From the NCBI GenBank assembly GCA_039545355.1, contig BCJJ01000007.1, positions 1,054,001-1,118,000 on the forward strand: a DNA stretch of 64,000 nucleotides. Direction: 5' to 3'. The stretch's first letter is position 1. Each line of letters starts with the position of its first letter. The notes under the pieces are model-generated. The model worked only from the letters and a program-made list of their open reading frames with translations. It did not search any database and was not told where the DNA came from. Source of the DNA: Trichosporon coremiiforme (Eukaryota; Basidiomycota; Tremellomycetes; Trichosporonales; Trichosporonaceae). Both the position numbers and the translations under genes were made by a program. Of the stretch, positions 47,048-57,723 are shown piece after piece.

Positions 47048-48643
47048 CTTGTTGCGCGGGGGAGGGGAAGGGGTATAGGGCCGAAGGCAGGGAATGTTGC
47101 GAGACGAGCGTGCTGGATAACGAGCAGCGGGGATGAAGGTGGAGGAGAGACAGTGACAACGCACTGATGGTCGAACGAGCGCTCGAAGCATGACTGTGCG
47201 GAGGGCACATGGACGACGCGAAACACCGTACGTCATTGCTTCCGTGCGCTGCGGCCGGAGCTCGCCGATCAGCCCGACTGTTGGTGGCTCACGCGTTTCG
47301 ATCCCCCGCATTTTGCTCTGTTTTTACGACGCACTGTTATTCTGACGACTAACTCACGACCTGAAGATTGACTGCATGACTCAGATACACCTTTAGCTCC
47401 TTAGCTAAGGAGGAACGTCGGGTGCTGGGGTTAATCGCGCACCCCTGTCCGCACACCCGATCGACTAAGGCTTCATTGTCACGGCTCTGATATGAGGCTT
47501 CAGGTATATAGGTACGGGGTTACATCGTTCAACTCAGAGCGCCTGCTCTGAGGGACTATTGTGAAATGATGACCAGCTGAGTTGTGTGGAAGGGTACAAT
47601 GCCGCCGTCGTCGGGACGACTGACGTAGAGCTATTGCGGGAACGGCGTTGTTGGAGCAGGTGGGAATGGCTTCGATGGTGGCTTGGGCGGTCTCCGGGAC
47701 CTGTGAGCGGCGAAGAGCCTCAGCATGGCCGGAGGCTGTCTGCGTTCGGTGTGCTCCACCGGCGTGGTTGATAAGTCTGATTGACGAGCGAGGATGGTGG
47801 AAAGGATGAGGCTCGTGACCTCTATCTGTGAAGTTGCAAGGTGACTCGGGGAGGATCCGTCAGTCGTTGGCGTTCGAGAGCAGCTAGCGTTTGAGGTGGC
47901 GTGGAGAGTGCAACATTAAGAACCGAGATTGTTGTACTCTGATATGTCTGTCAGCAGAGACGTTCTCACACTTGCGCCACCATCAGACTACGCTGTGTCG
48001 AAAGCTTCTCACCTGATCAGAGGGGGCCGGTTCACACCACTCCATCCGCTAGACAACGCGCTTACGTGCATCCGTCGCCAATGCTGCGTCTGGGACCAAG
48101 TCACTTGCCATCATTGCCGGCGCTGGGAGGAGGTGGGTAGGGCGTGGGAGGACGAGGCGGCCAGGCTTGGACATGGTGTTGACGGCGTTTTTGCAGTTTA
48201 AACCCAAGCCTATGGTGTGAGGCGGAGTGAAGTCGCAGCAGTCTAGTCAGTGGAGCGGGAATGGAGAAGGGGAACAAGACAATGTCGACCTTGGTGATCT
48301 TATACACCATCGTTGACTCGCAGTTTACGGGGTACATGCTGTGAGATGCGGAGTCACAAGTGGGTGTCAACTGGCGCGAGTGTCTGGCACATGTGAGTCA
48401 ATGGGGTGGGTATGCGCTTGGGAATAGTCCTCCTGAGTGATAGCAGCAGAATATCTCGAGGCGTCATGTGGTAGTGTCTGAGGCACGCGACCTATATCGC
48501 ACGTCGTACGAGACCCAGCCCGGAGAGCGTACACATACCGGAATCCTTCGCGTCGGCTCGAAAGCTCCTGGTGAGACACTTTGCGATTTCGCACACATTT
48601 AGAACTGTGGTGCATTATGTTACAACATGTCGTGGCTGGGCGT
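47048..48643. other. Intergenic region between iminopeptidase and J-protein genes
   Basis: Holds the iminopeptidase promoter and the 3' region of the J-protein gene. A CCTTTAGCTCCTTAGCTAAGGAGG palindrome-like block is visible near 47390-47413. No gene recognised. Confidence 0.5.
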
Positions 48644-49806
48644 CTACTTCTTAGCTTTCTTGTTCCCAAACATCTTAGCCTGCAGGGCGGCAAACGCGTC
48701 GTCATCGAGGTCGTCGAGCTCAGCATGGGTGTTCTTAGCCTTCTGCTTCTTGCCGCCGAACATCTTCGCCTGAAGCGCCTCGAAGTCGGCGTCGGCGAGC
48801 GGATCCTCGTCCTGCGCCTTCTTGCCCTTGCCCTTCTTTCCGCCCTTCTTCGGCTTGCTCGAGGACGTCGAGTACTCTATCTCGATCTCCTCCTCCTCGT
48901 AAGACTCGAAGGACGCATACTTCGCCTCGAGGGCCGAGAACACGTTCGCACGACCGACCTGGCGTTTCTGGATGAGAGCGGCGAGCGATGCCAGCTAGTC
49001 AGTTATAAGCTCGAAGGCGCGGAACTCACCTCGTCGCCACCTCCGGCGGCATCGCGTTTCCGCTTTCCCTTCTTGCCGTCGCCGAAGAACTCGTCCCAAA
49101 CGCCGAGCTCTTTCGCCTGCTTCTCGGCAGCCTCAGCCTCCTTGTCCTGCTTCGCCTTGCGCTTCGCAGCAGCCTTGCTATCCTTCGATGACGCACGCCA
49201 CGCCTTTGTCTCCTTGATCGCACCATCGCCAATCTGGCCGTTCAGCAGCTTCACGAAGCGCTTCTCATCAGAGTGCGTCGAGTGCGGGATGCGCTCCATG
49301 ATCTTTGCGAGGTCGCCCTGCGTCGCAGTGTAGGCGTCGAGCAGGTCCTCCAGCTCCTCGGCGGAACCCTGGTACTTCTTCCTGTCGTCGTCGAGAATCT
49401 TCCTGTCCACGCCATCGAACAGGTCGGAGAAGTAGTCGTCCCACGACACCTCGTCGAACTTGATCTCATCGGTGCGCCCCGTCGAGTCGTACCTGATGTC
49501 AGCTCTGCGCCGACCTGACTGCTCGTCGTTACCAATAACAACTCACCTCTTCCTCCTCTTCTCATCGCTCAAAACAGCCCACGCAAATCCGACCTGCTGG
49601 AACTCGTGCTTCAGGCGCTCGACCTCCTTAGGGCCCTTGCCCGCATGCTTGTCCGGGTGGCAGCGCAGCGCCTTCAGACGGTACGCCTTCTTGAGCTGGT
49701 CGTGCGATGCGCTCGCCTCTGCACCGAGAACAGAGTACAGAATGTTCTCCAGTGCGGCCTCCTCCGCCGAGAAGAAGGAAAGCAGCGGGTCGGCGGTGTC
49801 GTCCAT
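48644..49806 (-). CDS. DNAJC9-like J-domain protein
   Basis: Exons 49806-49547, 49492-49030 and 48994-48644 join to 357 residues. The J domain occupies about residues 18-86, with the HPD motif in RCHPDKHAGKG, which stimulates Hsp70 ATPase. The next part, YDSTGRTDEIKFDEVSWDDYF and YQGSAEELEDLLDAYTATQGD, is typical of DNAJC9, which in animals also chaperones histones H3-H4. That second function is inferred here. The C-terminus is Lys-rich and carries a duplicated ALQAKMFG unit. Introns are 54 and 35 nt; the 35-nt one ends CTGACTAG. An in-frame ATG at 49836 adds ten residues; the one at 49806 fits better. Divergent from the cyclophilin gene over 318 bases. Confidence 0.88.
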
Positions 49807-50124
49807 GCTTGGGTGTTGTGTGGTGGCTGGTGGCAAAAGTCAAGGTGTGAACATGACTTTCGCGACTGGACGCGTCGCGCTCAGGATCAGTGGATCCGAG
49901 TTAGGCACGCAGACTAGTGGTGCAGACTAGGCGTGCGGCCGCTGACGCGCTGCCAGATAGCATTCATCTCGTTCAGCCAATAGGCGCGCCTCCACCCACT
50001 CAGGAGCTTGATCGAGACGTGGAGGTCGCACGTACGCGGCAGCGTGCAGCGTGCGACCCAGCTTGAGCAACATTGCACACTTCGACTTTCTCTTTGTCCA
50101 TCGAGCAATCGACAGAACAGCAAG
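49807..50124. promoter_or_regulatory. Divergent promoter region, J-protein / ER cyclophilin
   Basis: Compact 318-base region between two start codons on opposite strands. No distinctive element recognised apart from an A/T-richer stretch near 50070-50110. Confidence 0.55.
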
Positions 50125-50690
50125 ATGGCTCGCCTCTCCCTCCTCCCCTTCTTCGCGGTCATACTGGCCCTGGCCTTCTTCCTCATGCCTGTCCAGGCTG
50201 CCAAGGGCCCCATCATCACGAACAAGGTCTACTTCGACCTTGAGCATGGTGGTAAGCCCATGGGTCGTGTCGTCATGGGCCTTTACGGCAAGTGAGTCAG
50301 AACCGGGGAAGCGGACAAGACGAAGGGGCTTCGCGGTGCACTTGGACGCAGCAGCGTACCTGTGAAGAGCCCTTGAAGCGGGAGCGGTGTGTGCCCAAAG
50401 GTATCGCAAGTCCATGCTCTTCTCCGTAACTCCCCTCGTCGGGCTACTCTATTGTGCTATTCCCTAGCTGACATTCAGGACGACCCCCAAGACTGCTGAG
50501 AACTTCCGTGCTCTTGCTACTGGCAAGAAGGCCGACGGCACCGAGCTTGGCTTCGGCTACAAGGGCTCCAGCTTCCACCGTGTCATCAAGGACTTCATGT
50601 GAGTACTCAGCTACCTCGAGTTGAAGCCAGCTGACAGGCAGGATCCAGGGTGGTGACTTCACCTCTGGCGACGGTCGTGGCGGCAAGTCG

Positions 50691-50728
<38 letters not shown>

Positions 50729-51741
50729 GAAGCACACTGGCCCCGGTGTTCTCTGTAAGTAGATTGGACGGTTGTGCGGGGATCGTATCACTGACCGTTC
50801 TCAGCCATGGCCAACGCCGGCAAGGACACCAACGGCTCCCAGTTCTTCATCTGCACTGTCAAGACCAGCTGGCTCGACGGCCGTCACGTTGTCTTCGGCC
50901 ACGTGCTCGAGGGCATGGACATTGTCCACGCCATCGAGAACGTCAAGAAGGGCTCTGGCGACCGCCCCGTTGAGCCCGTCACCATTGTTGACTCTGGAGA
51001 GGTGAGTCTGCTTGTTTTCCTTATTTCGCGACACCTCTTGCTAACAGACCGCAGCTCGAGATCGAGCACGAGATTGACGACAATGGCAATCAGGTACCTC
51101 TTCGTGCTGAGCTGTAGGGTAGATTCTGACATATGCACATTCCCCCATCTCGCACGCAAATCTCGCTACTCTTCTTTAACTCTTATCAATATCTGGAACA
51201 CCTGGGACGGCACATCATCATCCGTTATCACCGACGTTACTGGGTGACACGTTTGTTTGCTAACCGCGCACGCTGCACTTCCGCCCTCTCGGCCGCCTGA
51301 TCGCCTATCGACCTGCAAATCAACCGTGTCTGGCCCGATCTGTCCGACTTCTGGCACACGCATACCGCACTTGATCTTCCGACAACGTCTCCCGCGGCAA
51401 ACGAATCTTGGCGCGACTCTCTTCATTCCGCATCTCCGTTCTGGACAACCGCAACATCCGCCGCGCAGCCTGACTACGAGGGTGACGAGGACGAGGTGGA
51501 GGCGATCAACCCGATCGACAAGGAGATCCTCGAGGGCATGCACGACACCCCCGTCGAGCTCGAGTCGGAGGAGGAGGACTACTCGAACCTTTCCAACCCC
51601 TGGAAGTACCTTGCCTTCCTTGTTCTGTTCGTTGTCGCCCCGGTCGGCGCGTACGTGTACTTTTACCGTGGCGGACGTGAGAAGCTCCGCCGCAAGTTCG
51701 AGAACTGGGGTGACTACGAAAAGCTGCCGACGTCGCAGTGA
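50125..51741 (+). CDS. CPR5: ER cyclophilin (peptidyl-prolyl isomerase B), two predicted C-terminal forms
   Basis: Exons 50125-50291, 50479-50598, 50642-50754 and 50805-51001 are clear. The fifth starts at 51055. A signal peptide ([19 protein letters not shown]) precedes a full cyclophilin domain: [70 protein letters not shown]. Read straight through, exon 5 ends [11 protein letters not shown] at 51117 (219 residues), with a tail resembling H/KDEL-like signals. If GT at 51094 is a donor and AG at 51468 the acceptor, exon 6 (51469-51741) continues in frame for 302 residues. It adds an acidic stretch, one membrane span ([20 protein letters not shown]) and a basic cytosolic tail. The 344 bases before that acceptor contain no AG. 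Role: proline isomerisation in secretory-protein folding. The domain is certain; the membrane form is a prediction. Confidence 0.85.
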
Positions 51742-52894
51742 TCGAGCTTATTGTGAGACAGTGAGCAGGTGAAGCAGCGTAGCATTCACACCGAACCACT
51801 AGATGCATTCCTGTATCGGCTATCGCGACTACATTAGTAGTGTGTCTACGTGTGTTACGCAGCAGGCGGTGCTGTCGATCGGTCAATGCAGACGGGGGTA
51901 AGGAGCGGCAGTGGGGACATCAGCGACGGCAACAACGGCCGATGGATGATCGCCGCTGTCCGTGTAGCAAGTCCGTTTCGCTGATGTCCGTACGCATGAG
52001 GCGCTTAGACCTGGCGGCGAAGGGTCTGGAACGGGCTAGGAAGTGTGTGATAGGGAAGAACAGGTTGCTGGCGTCATTGATGATGAATGAGATGCTGACC
52101 ACATCAGAAATCCTGAAGCTGCGGACCCATCGGTCAGCTCCGAGGCACAAAGAGGAGCCGTCCGCAAAGCCGTCCGTTCGAGCAAGGCACGGCGGCGGAC
52201 GGCGGGGCCGGCCAATCAAGCCGAGTGCTGGGTCGGTGCGAGGCATGCGGATGGCGCAGTCTGCGTGCGCTGTGGTTGGTTGCTTACCAAGAAGCCGACT
52301 AGCAGTTAAAAATACACTAATCTAGCCGGATTAATCAGTCTCAACCAGTCTCGAACCTGATTACAAAGGTGACCCTTCCCAGCCTAGCCGATACACCCCC
52401 GGCGGGCCCTGGGTCGTCCTGGCTGCTCTCCGGTGTCTTCGGCGGCGCAGCGCCCGAGGACCGTGGACCAAGGTCAGGAATCTGAGAAATCAAAAGGGAA
52501 TCTTGGATAAGCCTCCCGCCGCCGTGCTGCCGTGAAAACATTATTGCACCACGCGCTCCTCGCCGCCGCCCCCCGCACCGGCCAAGCCGCGGCGGCACGG
52601 TGGTGAAATAAATATCAAGCCCCATGCGGCCACCCCTCGAAATCTTTCCGATCACTAACACTGCATTTCGCTTCGCCGCTCCACTCTTGTTTCCAGGCTC
52701 GGCTCCCGGATCACTCACTCACTCGACTCACAACACTCTGTGACTCGACTCACACTCCGACGCCGTCCTGCACGCCGCACGGCACTGATCACACCACACA
52801 CACACACACACACACATTCCTTTGTTGTTGCACCCATTCCGCGAGAGCGACCGAGCTCTGACTTGTATCGCCTAGCACCGAACCTCACTTCACC
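51742..52894. promoter_or_regulatory. Intergenic region with MFS promoter
   Basis: Holds the cyclophilin 3' region and the promoter/leader of the transporter. It contains a short (CA)n run at 52795-52816, about 80 bases before the start. No gene recognised. Confidence 0.55.
52795..52816 (+). repeat. (CA)n dinucleotide run
   Basis: About eleven CA units in the probable leader of the MFS transporter gene. Confidence 0.9.
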
Positions 52895-55295
52895 ATGGAG
52901 AAGGGAGACGCCGTAGACCGCATGGAGAAGGGCGACCTCACAGACCGCATGTCGCGGCAGACGGGGGAGACGCTCATCTCCTCCTCCGTTGACGGCTCGC
53001 CAAAGGAGAAGACCCACGTCCTGAACGAGAAGGACGAGCACGATGCCTCGGCCCCTCCGCTCATCGCTCCGGAGCCCGTCCCGGCGCCGAAGCGAACGCA
53101 GAGCGCGTGGTCCCGCCTGACCGGACGGACGTCGCCGCGCAGCACCTCGCCCGTCAACCCCGTCTCCCCTCCCTCTCCTTCCAACGCCATTCAGTCCGGA
53201 TCCGTTCCCGTTCGCAGCCGCTCGCTCGAGACGCCAATCTACGTCGGCGGCGAGAACCCGCACATCATCGGATCCATGGACCGGACGCTAAGCCACCAGC
53301 CGGCGGCCGCGAGTCTGTTCGGTGGTGTCTCTCCCGACTCGATCGACCACGAGGAAGGACTCGTGCCGGTCCGTTCGCGCGAGGAGGCGGAGCAGCGTGA
53401 GGACGAGCGCCAGAAGATTGCCTCCGACCCGTGGTCTGTCAAGTTCGAGCCCGGAGAGAAGATCAACCCGAAGGTGAGTCTGCACAGTGCATGAATAGTC
53501 CCACGGCACTCGTCGATCGTCTAGCACATGCCCAAGCACGCTCAGACCGAGCGGTCTTAGCACGAAAGCAGCCTGTTCACATGGGCTGGCAAGTTTGCAT
53601 CGCACGGATCTACCGCGGTTGCAAGCCCGCATGCCCGGAATGCTGGCGTGCTGCCAGTGCTGCCCTGGCCCTGGCTGAGCGCCACAGCCGATCTAAGCGA
53701 GGCTTGCACCGATCCGGACAACGCCTCCTGAGCTCGCACTCCGCGTGCGGAGCCAGTTCCGCCATCCCCGCACCCCCGCTGTCCGCATCGGTGTCGTCGG
53801 GTGTAGCGAGGGGCTCCGCCTGCAATGCCGCTGCTGTCGCTGTTATCAATAATGATGAACTCGCGCTGACGTACAGAACTGGTCGCTCGGATACAGGTGG
53901 TACCTGACGGTGCTCGGATCGCTGCTCGTGCTCAACTCGACGTTTGCGTCCAGTGCCCCGTCGGGTATCATGACCGACCTCATGAAGCAGTTCCACATCG
54001 GAACCGAGGTCGGCGTCCTCTGCATCTCCCTCTTCGTTGCCGGATACTGCCTCGGACCGCTCCTGTGGGGTCCCCTTTCCGAGATCTACGGACGAAGGCC
54101 TATCGCCGTCATCTCGTTCATCTTCTATGTCGGCTTCCAGATCGGATGCGCGCTTGCGCCCAACACTGCCGGCATCCTCATCTTCCGCTTCCTCAGTGGA
54201 ACGTTTGCAGCGGCGCCGCTGACCAACTCTGGTGCCCTTCTTGCTGGTAAGTGAAAATGCGGCAGCTTGCAGAACATAAGGGTGGTTACTAACTGCACAG
54301 ACATCTGGGACTCGGACTACCGTGGAACGGCGATGGCTCTCTTCGGTCTCGCTCCATTCGCCGGCCCGTCGCTCGGCCCCATCATCTCCGGCTTCATCTC
54401 TGTCGGCGGTGCGTCGTGGCGGTGGGTGTTCTGGGTCACCACGATCTTTGCTGGCTGCTGCCTCGTCCTTATCACCTTCACGATGCCCGAGACATACGCG
54501 CCCGTGATCCTGAAGAAGAAGGCCCAGCGTCTTCGCAAGGAGACCGGCGACGACAGGTGGTACGCCCCGATCGAGCGCCACAAGACCTCGTTCAAGCAGC
54601 GCGCAAACGACATCATCCTGAAGCCCTTCATCATGCTCTTCCTCGAGCCGATGCTTCTCGCGATCACGATCTACATGTCCTTCGTGTACGGCGTCGTGTA
54701 CCTCCTCTTTGAAGCCTTCCCATTCGTCTTTGTCAAGAACCACGGATTCAACGCGGGCGAGAACGGCCTCGCGTTCCTCGGCTTCTTTACCGGCGGCGTC
54801 ATCTGCTGCATTGGCTACGTCACGTTCATGGAGCCGCGCTACCAGAAGCAGTGCAAGCGCGTTGCGCCCCTGATGCCTGCGCCCGAGCTGCGCCTGCAGC
54901 TCTGCGTCATTGCGTCCTGGTCCCTCGTCATCGCCATGTTCTGGTTCGGCTGGACGTCCTACGCGTCCATCCACTGGATCTCGCCCGTCATCGCCGGCGG
55001 CCTCCTCGGTGTCGGCGTGCTCGGTCTCTACACCTCCCTCTTCAACTACATCGTCGACGTGTACCTGTGGGCTGCGGCCAGTGCTCTGGCGGCGTCGACG
55101 GTCGTGCGTTCGTCCTTTGGAGCGGGCTTCCCCCTCTTCGCGACGCAGATGTACGAAAAGCTCGGCACGCAGTGGGCCACGTCCCTCCTCGGCTTCATTG
55201 CGCTCGCCATGACGCCCGTGCCCCTCCTCCTCATCAAGTTTGGCCCGAGGCTGCGTGCCAAGTCCAAGTTCTCGCCGAACATTGAGACGGCCTAA
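52895..55295 (+). CDS. MFS drug:H+ antiporter-type (DHA1) transporter
   Basis: Exons 52895-53473, 53877-54246 and 54301-55295 give 647 residues. The first exon codes a 193-residue hydrophilic, Ser/Pro/Glu-rich cytosolic N-terminus. The membrane part starts at RWYLTVLGSLLVLNSTFASS and shows twelve hydrophobic segments. Between TM2 and TM3 is the MFS signature GPLSEIYGRRPIAVISF, and after the first half the motif APFAGPSLGPIISGFI typical of fungal DHA1 transporters (Tpo1/Flr1/Mdr1 relatives). These use the proton gradient to export drugs, polyamines or other small molecules at the plasma membrane; the substrate cannot be told from sequence. The first intron is 403 nt and separates the disordered N-terminus from the transporter core; the second is 54 nt and ends CTAACTGCACAG. 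Confidence 0.92.
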
Positions 55296-57723
55296 GTGCT
55301 GAGCGAAGCGAGGCTACCTGGTCGTGGTGAGCGACCACCACCCCCGGGACAGGAGGCTCCCTGTTCCACCATAGAGCGCGCAGCGCACCCCCATCATTTT
55401 TCCATTTTCTTATAGAAGGTCATTACTTAATCGCATGCACTACGCACATAATCACCTGGCCTTGCGTCGGATAGAGCACGTGTCGAGCCTGAGCCGAGAA
55501 CGGAAGGGAGCATTGCCACTCTGGACAGCGAACGATGTACTGAGCAGATGGCAGTGAGAGCGCGTCAGTTAGGACTCTCGAAAGGCCGTGACGGAAGCCA
55601 GCCTAGCCAGGCTAGCCAGGCCGTAGGCTGAAACATCGCCGCGAGGGGCCGGGCCGGCAAGGACAACTGTCGAGCCGAATCCGGCGTAGCGGTGCGGGTG
55701 GGTGCGTAATGTGCAAAGACCTGTCCGACGCGCCATGTTCGAGACACGCGACACACGCGACGTGTGCGACGCATGCGACATTCGACCCCCCGATCCGGCG
55801 TAGTGGTGCAGCCGTGAGGAGTAAACTTGCAGCGGCCAGTGTCTTGCTCTGCCACAGAGAAGACACGGGTCAAGGCTTCTGCGACTTTTGCAAGCCGTCT
55901 GCTGATTGATTGCCAAGATCCAGGTCAGAGCACCAGGCAGAGTCGCGTCGTACATGAACTCAGCCCCCGTTACCCATTGCTCGACGAGAAGCGGTGCGAT
56001 CGTCTCCGTGCGCCTGCTGAACGCGCATCGACCAGTTCGAGCTCCAGCAGACTACCTCGACGCGAGACGTGTACCGTTCACAGAGAGGTACACTTCTCGA
56101 TCACGTAGGACAGCTCCAGTGTGCGCAATGTGCAGAGCATGCAGTGTATTCCAGCACTCGTAGCTTTCGAAGGCACTCGATATTCCCCGTGTCTCTGTCG
56201 TGACGAGTACTCAGAGTCAGGATAGGACCGAACTTTGTTCTTTTGACCTCGGGTTATACATCTTCAGGACGGGCTGACGGGCACGCGGGAAGGAGCAAGG
56301 GCAGCGTTGTCAGCTGGGCAGAGAATTATTTCTTGGTCGTGGATCTGAAACGCGACTTGAAATGGTCAGCCGTGTCATGCGTGTCAGCCCAGACCCAGGA
56401 AAGGTTGCTGCCTAAATGAGTAATTCATGCTTGCGTCTTCATGGCTTGTGGGATGTGCAGATCCCGACCGACCCTGGCCGTCTTGCTCAGTACGAGAGAC
56501 GGGTCCACTCCGCCGGTCCTATCTTCTGCTAGCGCTGCTCGCCCTGCTCTCTGCGTGGACTGTTCTCGGCCCCAGGACGGCCCAGGACGGCCCAGGTGGC
56601 CTCGACTGGGCGACGGGCACGCACAGCTCAAGCCCATGGAGCATGAACGCACTGAGACTGGGGCGCTGACATCTGTGCGGAGACCCCCTCCATGCTAGCC
56701 ATGCTTCTCTGCCTGTGCGACAGACCGTGCTTCCTCGCCACTGACGAAACATGGACTCGTGCATCGAAATTTTGGCCACCGCGCTGTACTGTCTTTGGTG
56801 GCTGTCACTGCTGCATCGACTGCAAGAAGCCTGAACGGGTAGTGCATACCAGCTGCTCACTGCGCGCTCTGGGCTGGCTTCGAAAGCAGGACGCGGTTTG
56901 CGGCACGAAACCAAACACGAACCCGCGACGATTACGGAATCCGGGCTAGTCGACCGCGCCTGCCCTTGGCGCTACTAGTGGTTGCCTCACCCTGCGACAC
57001 ACACCTAACCCTCTGTCACCCCCCTTCCTTCCTTCCTTTCTCTACCCTTTCCTTCTCTCTTTCTCTCCTCATTGCTCACCACCACTCATCTCGACACGAA
57101 AAAACGAACGTCGCTGCGTCCGACTTTCTGTCAGTGCACTCTGCACCAGCGCGATCTCGGCGGTCACACAAGGGGTGCGGTGTGCCTACCTTGCTCTTTC
57201 TCGCCCTGCCCAAACCTTTGTTTACTTTGTTCCCTTTTGACTTTCACGCTCCTCCCACGCTCCCCCTTTCCCTCTGGCCTCTCTGCCCATCCCACGCCTG
57301 ATCAACACGTCCACACACACACACTCACACTCACGCACACACCTGAACACACGCCCTCAATCCTCAATTACGACTTGGCCCCCGAGCTCTCACGCGCTCA
57401 CTCGAGCTCGCGACCTCGATCATCTCACTGGCCCACTCGTCATCTCCCACTACACAGGAACTGAACCTTGTTTTCCTCCTCGTCTCTGCATCAGTCACAC
57501 ACCCAGCCAGTCACACCACACCTCCCCACCACTACGGCTCCCCTCCAGCCCGGTTCCTCGCCGTTCCCCGCTGAACCCAACTCAGCGCAGCATTAAACAT
57601 AAACACCGCTCCACCCTGTATCCTCTCGCACCAGCACCACCGCCATCAACACCGGAGTCGCTCCCGACCTCGACCTGACTCTGCTGCTTCTCCATTCCTA
57701 AGCAGCCCTCGGCCCCCGTCGCT
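55296..57723. promoter_or_regulatory. Long intergenic region with CT-rich leader of the next gene
   Basis: No gene recognised. The right part (about 57000-57600) is strongly C/T-rich on the plus strand, a common form of fungal core promoter and leader for the gene at 57724. Smaller features are a twice-repeated ATCCGGCGTAG element (near 55680 and 55793) and ACACGCGACACACGCGACG-type short tandem units near 55745-55790. Confidence 0.55.

Noticed and set aside
51496..51741. A separate small membrane-protein gene
   Set aside because: No ATG is available before the membrane span except one inside the acidic stem, and the frame and AG-free zone fit a cyclophilin exon better. It is not fully excluded.
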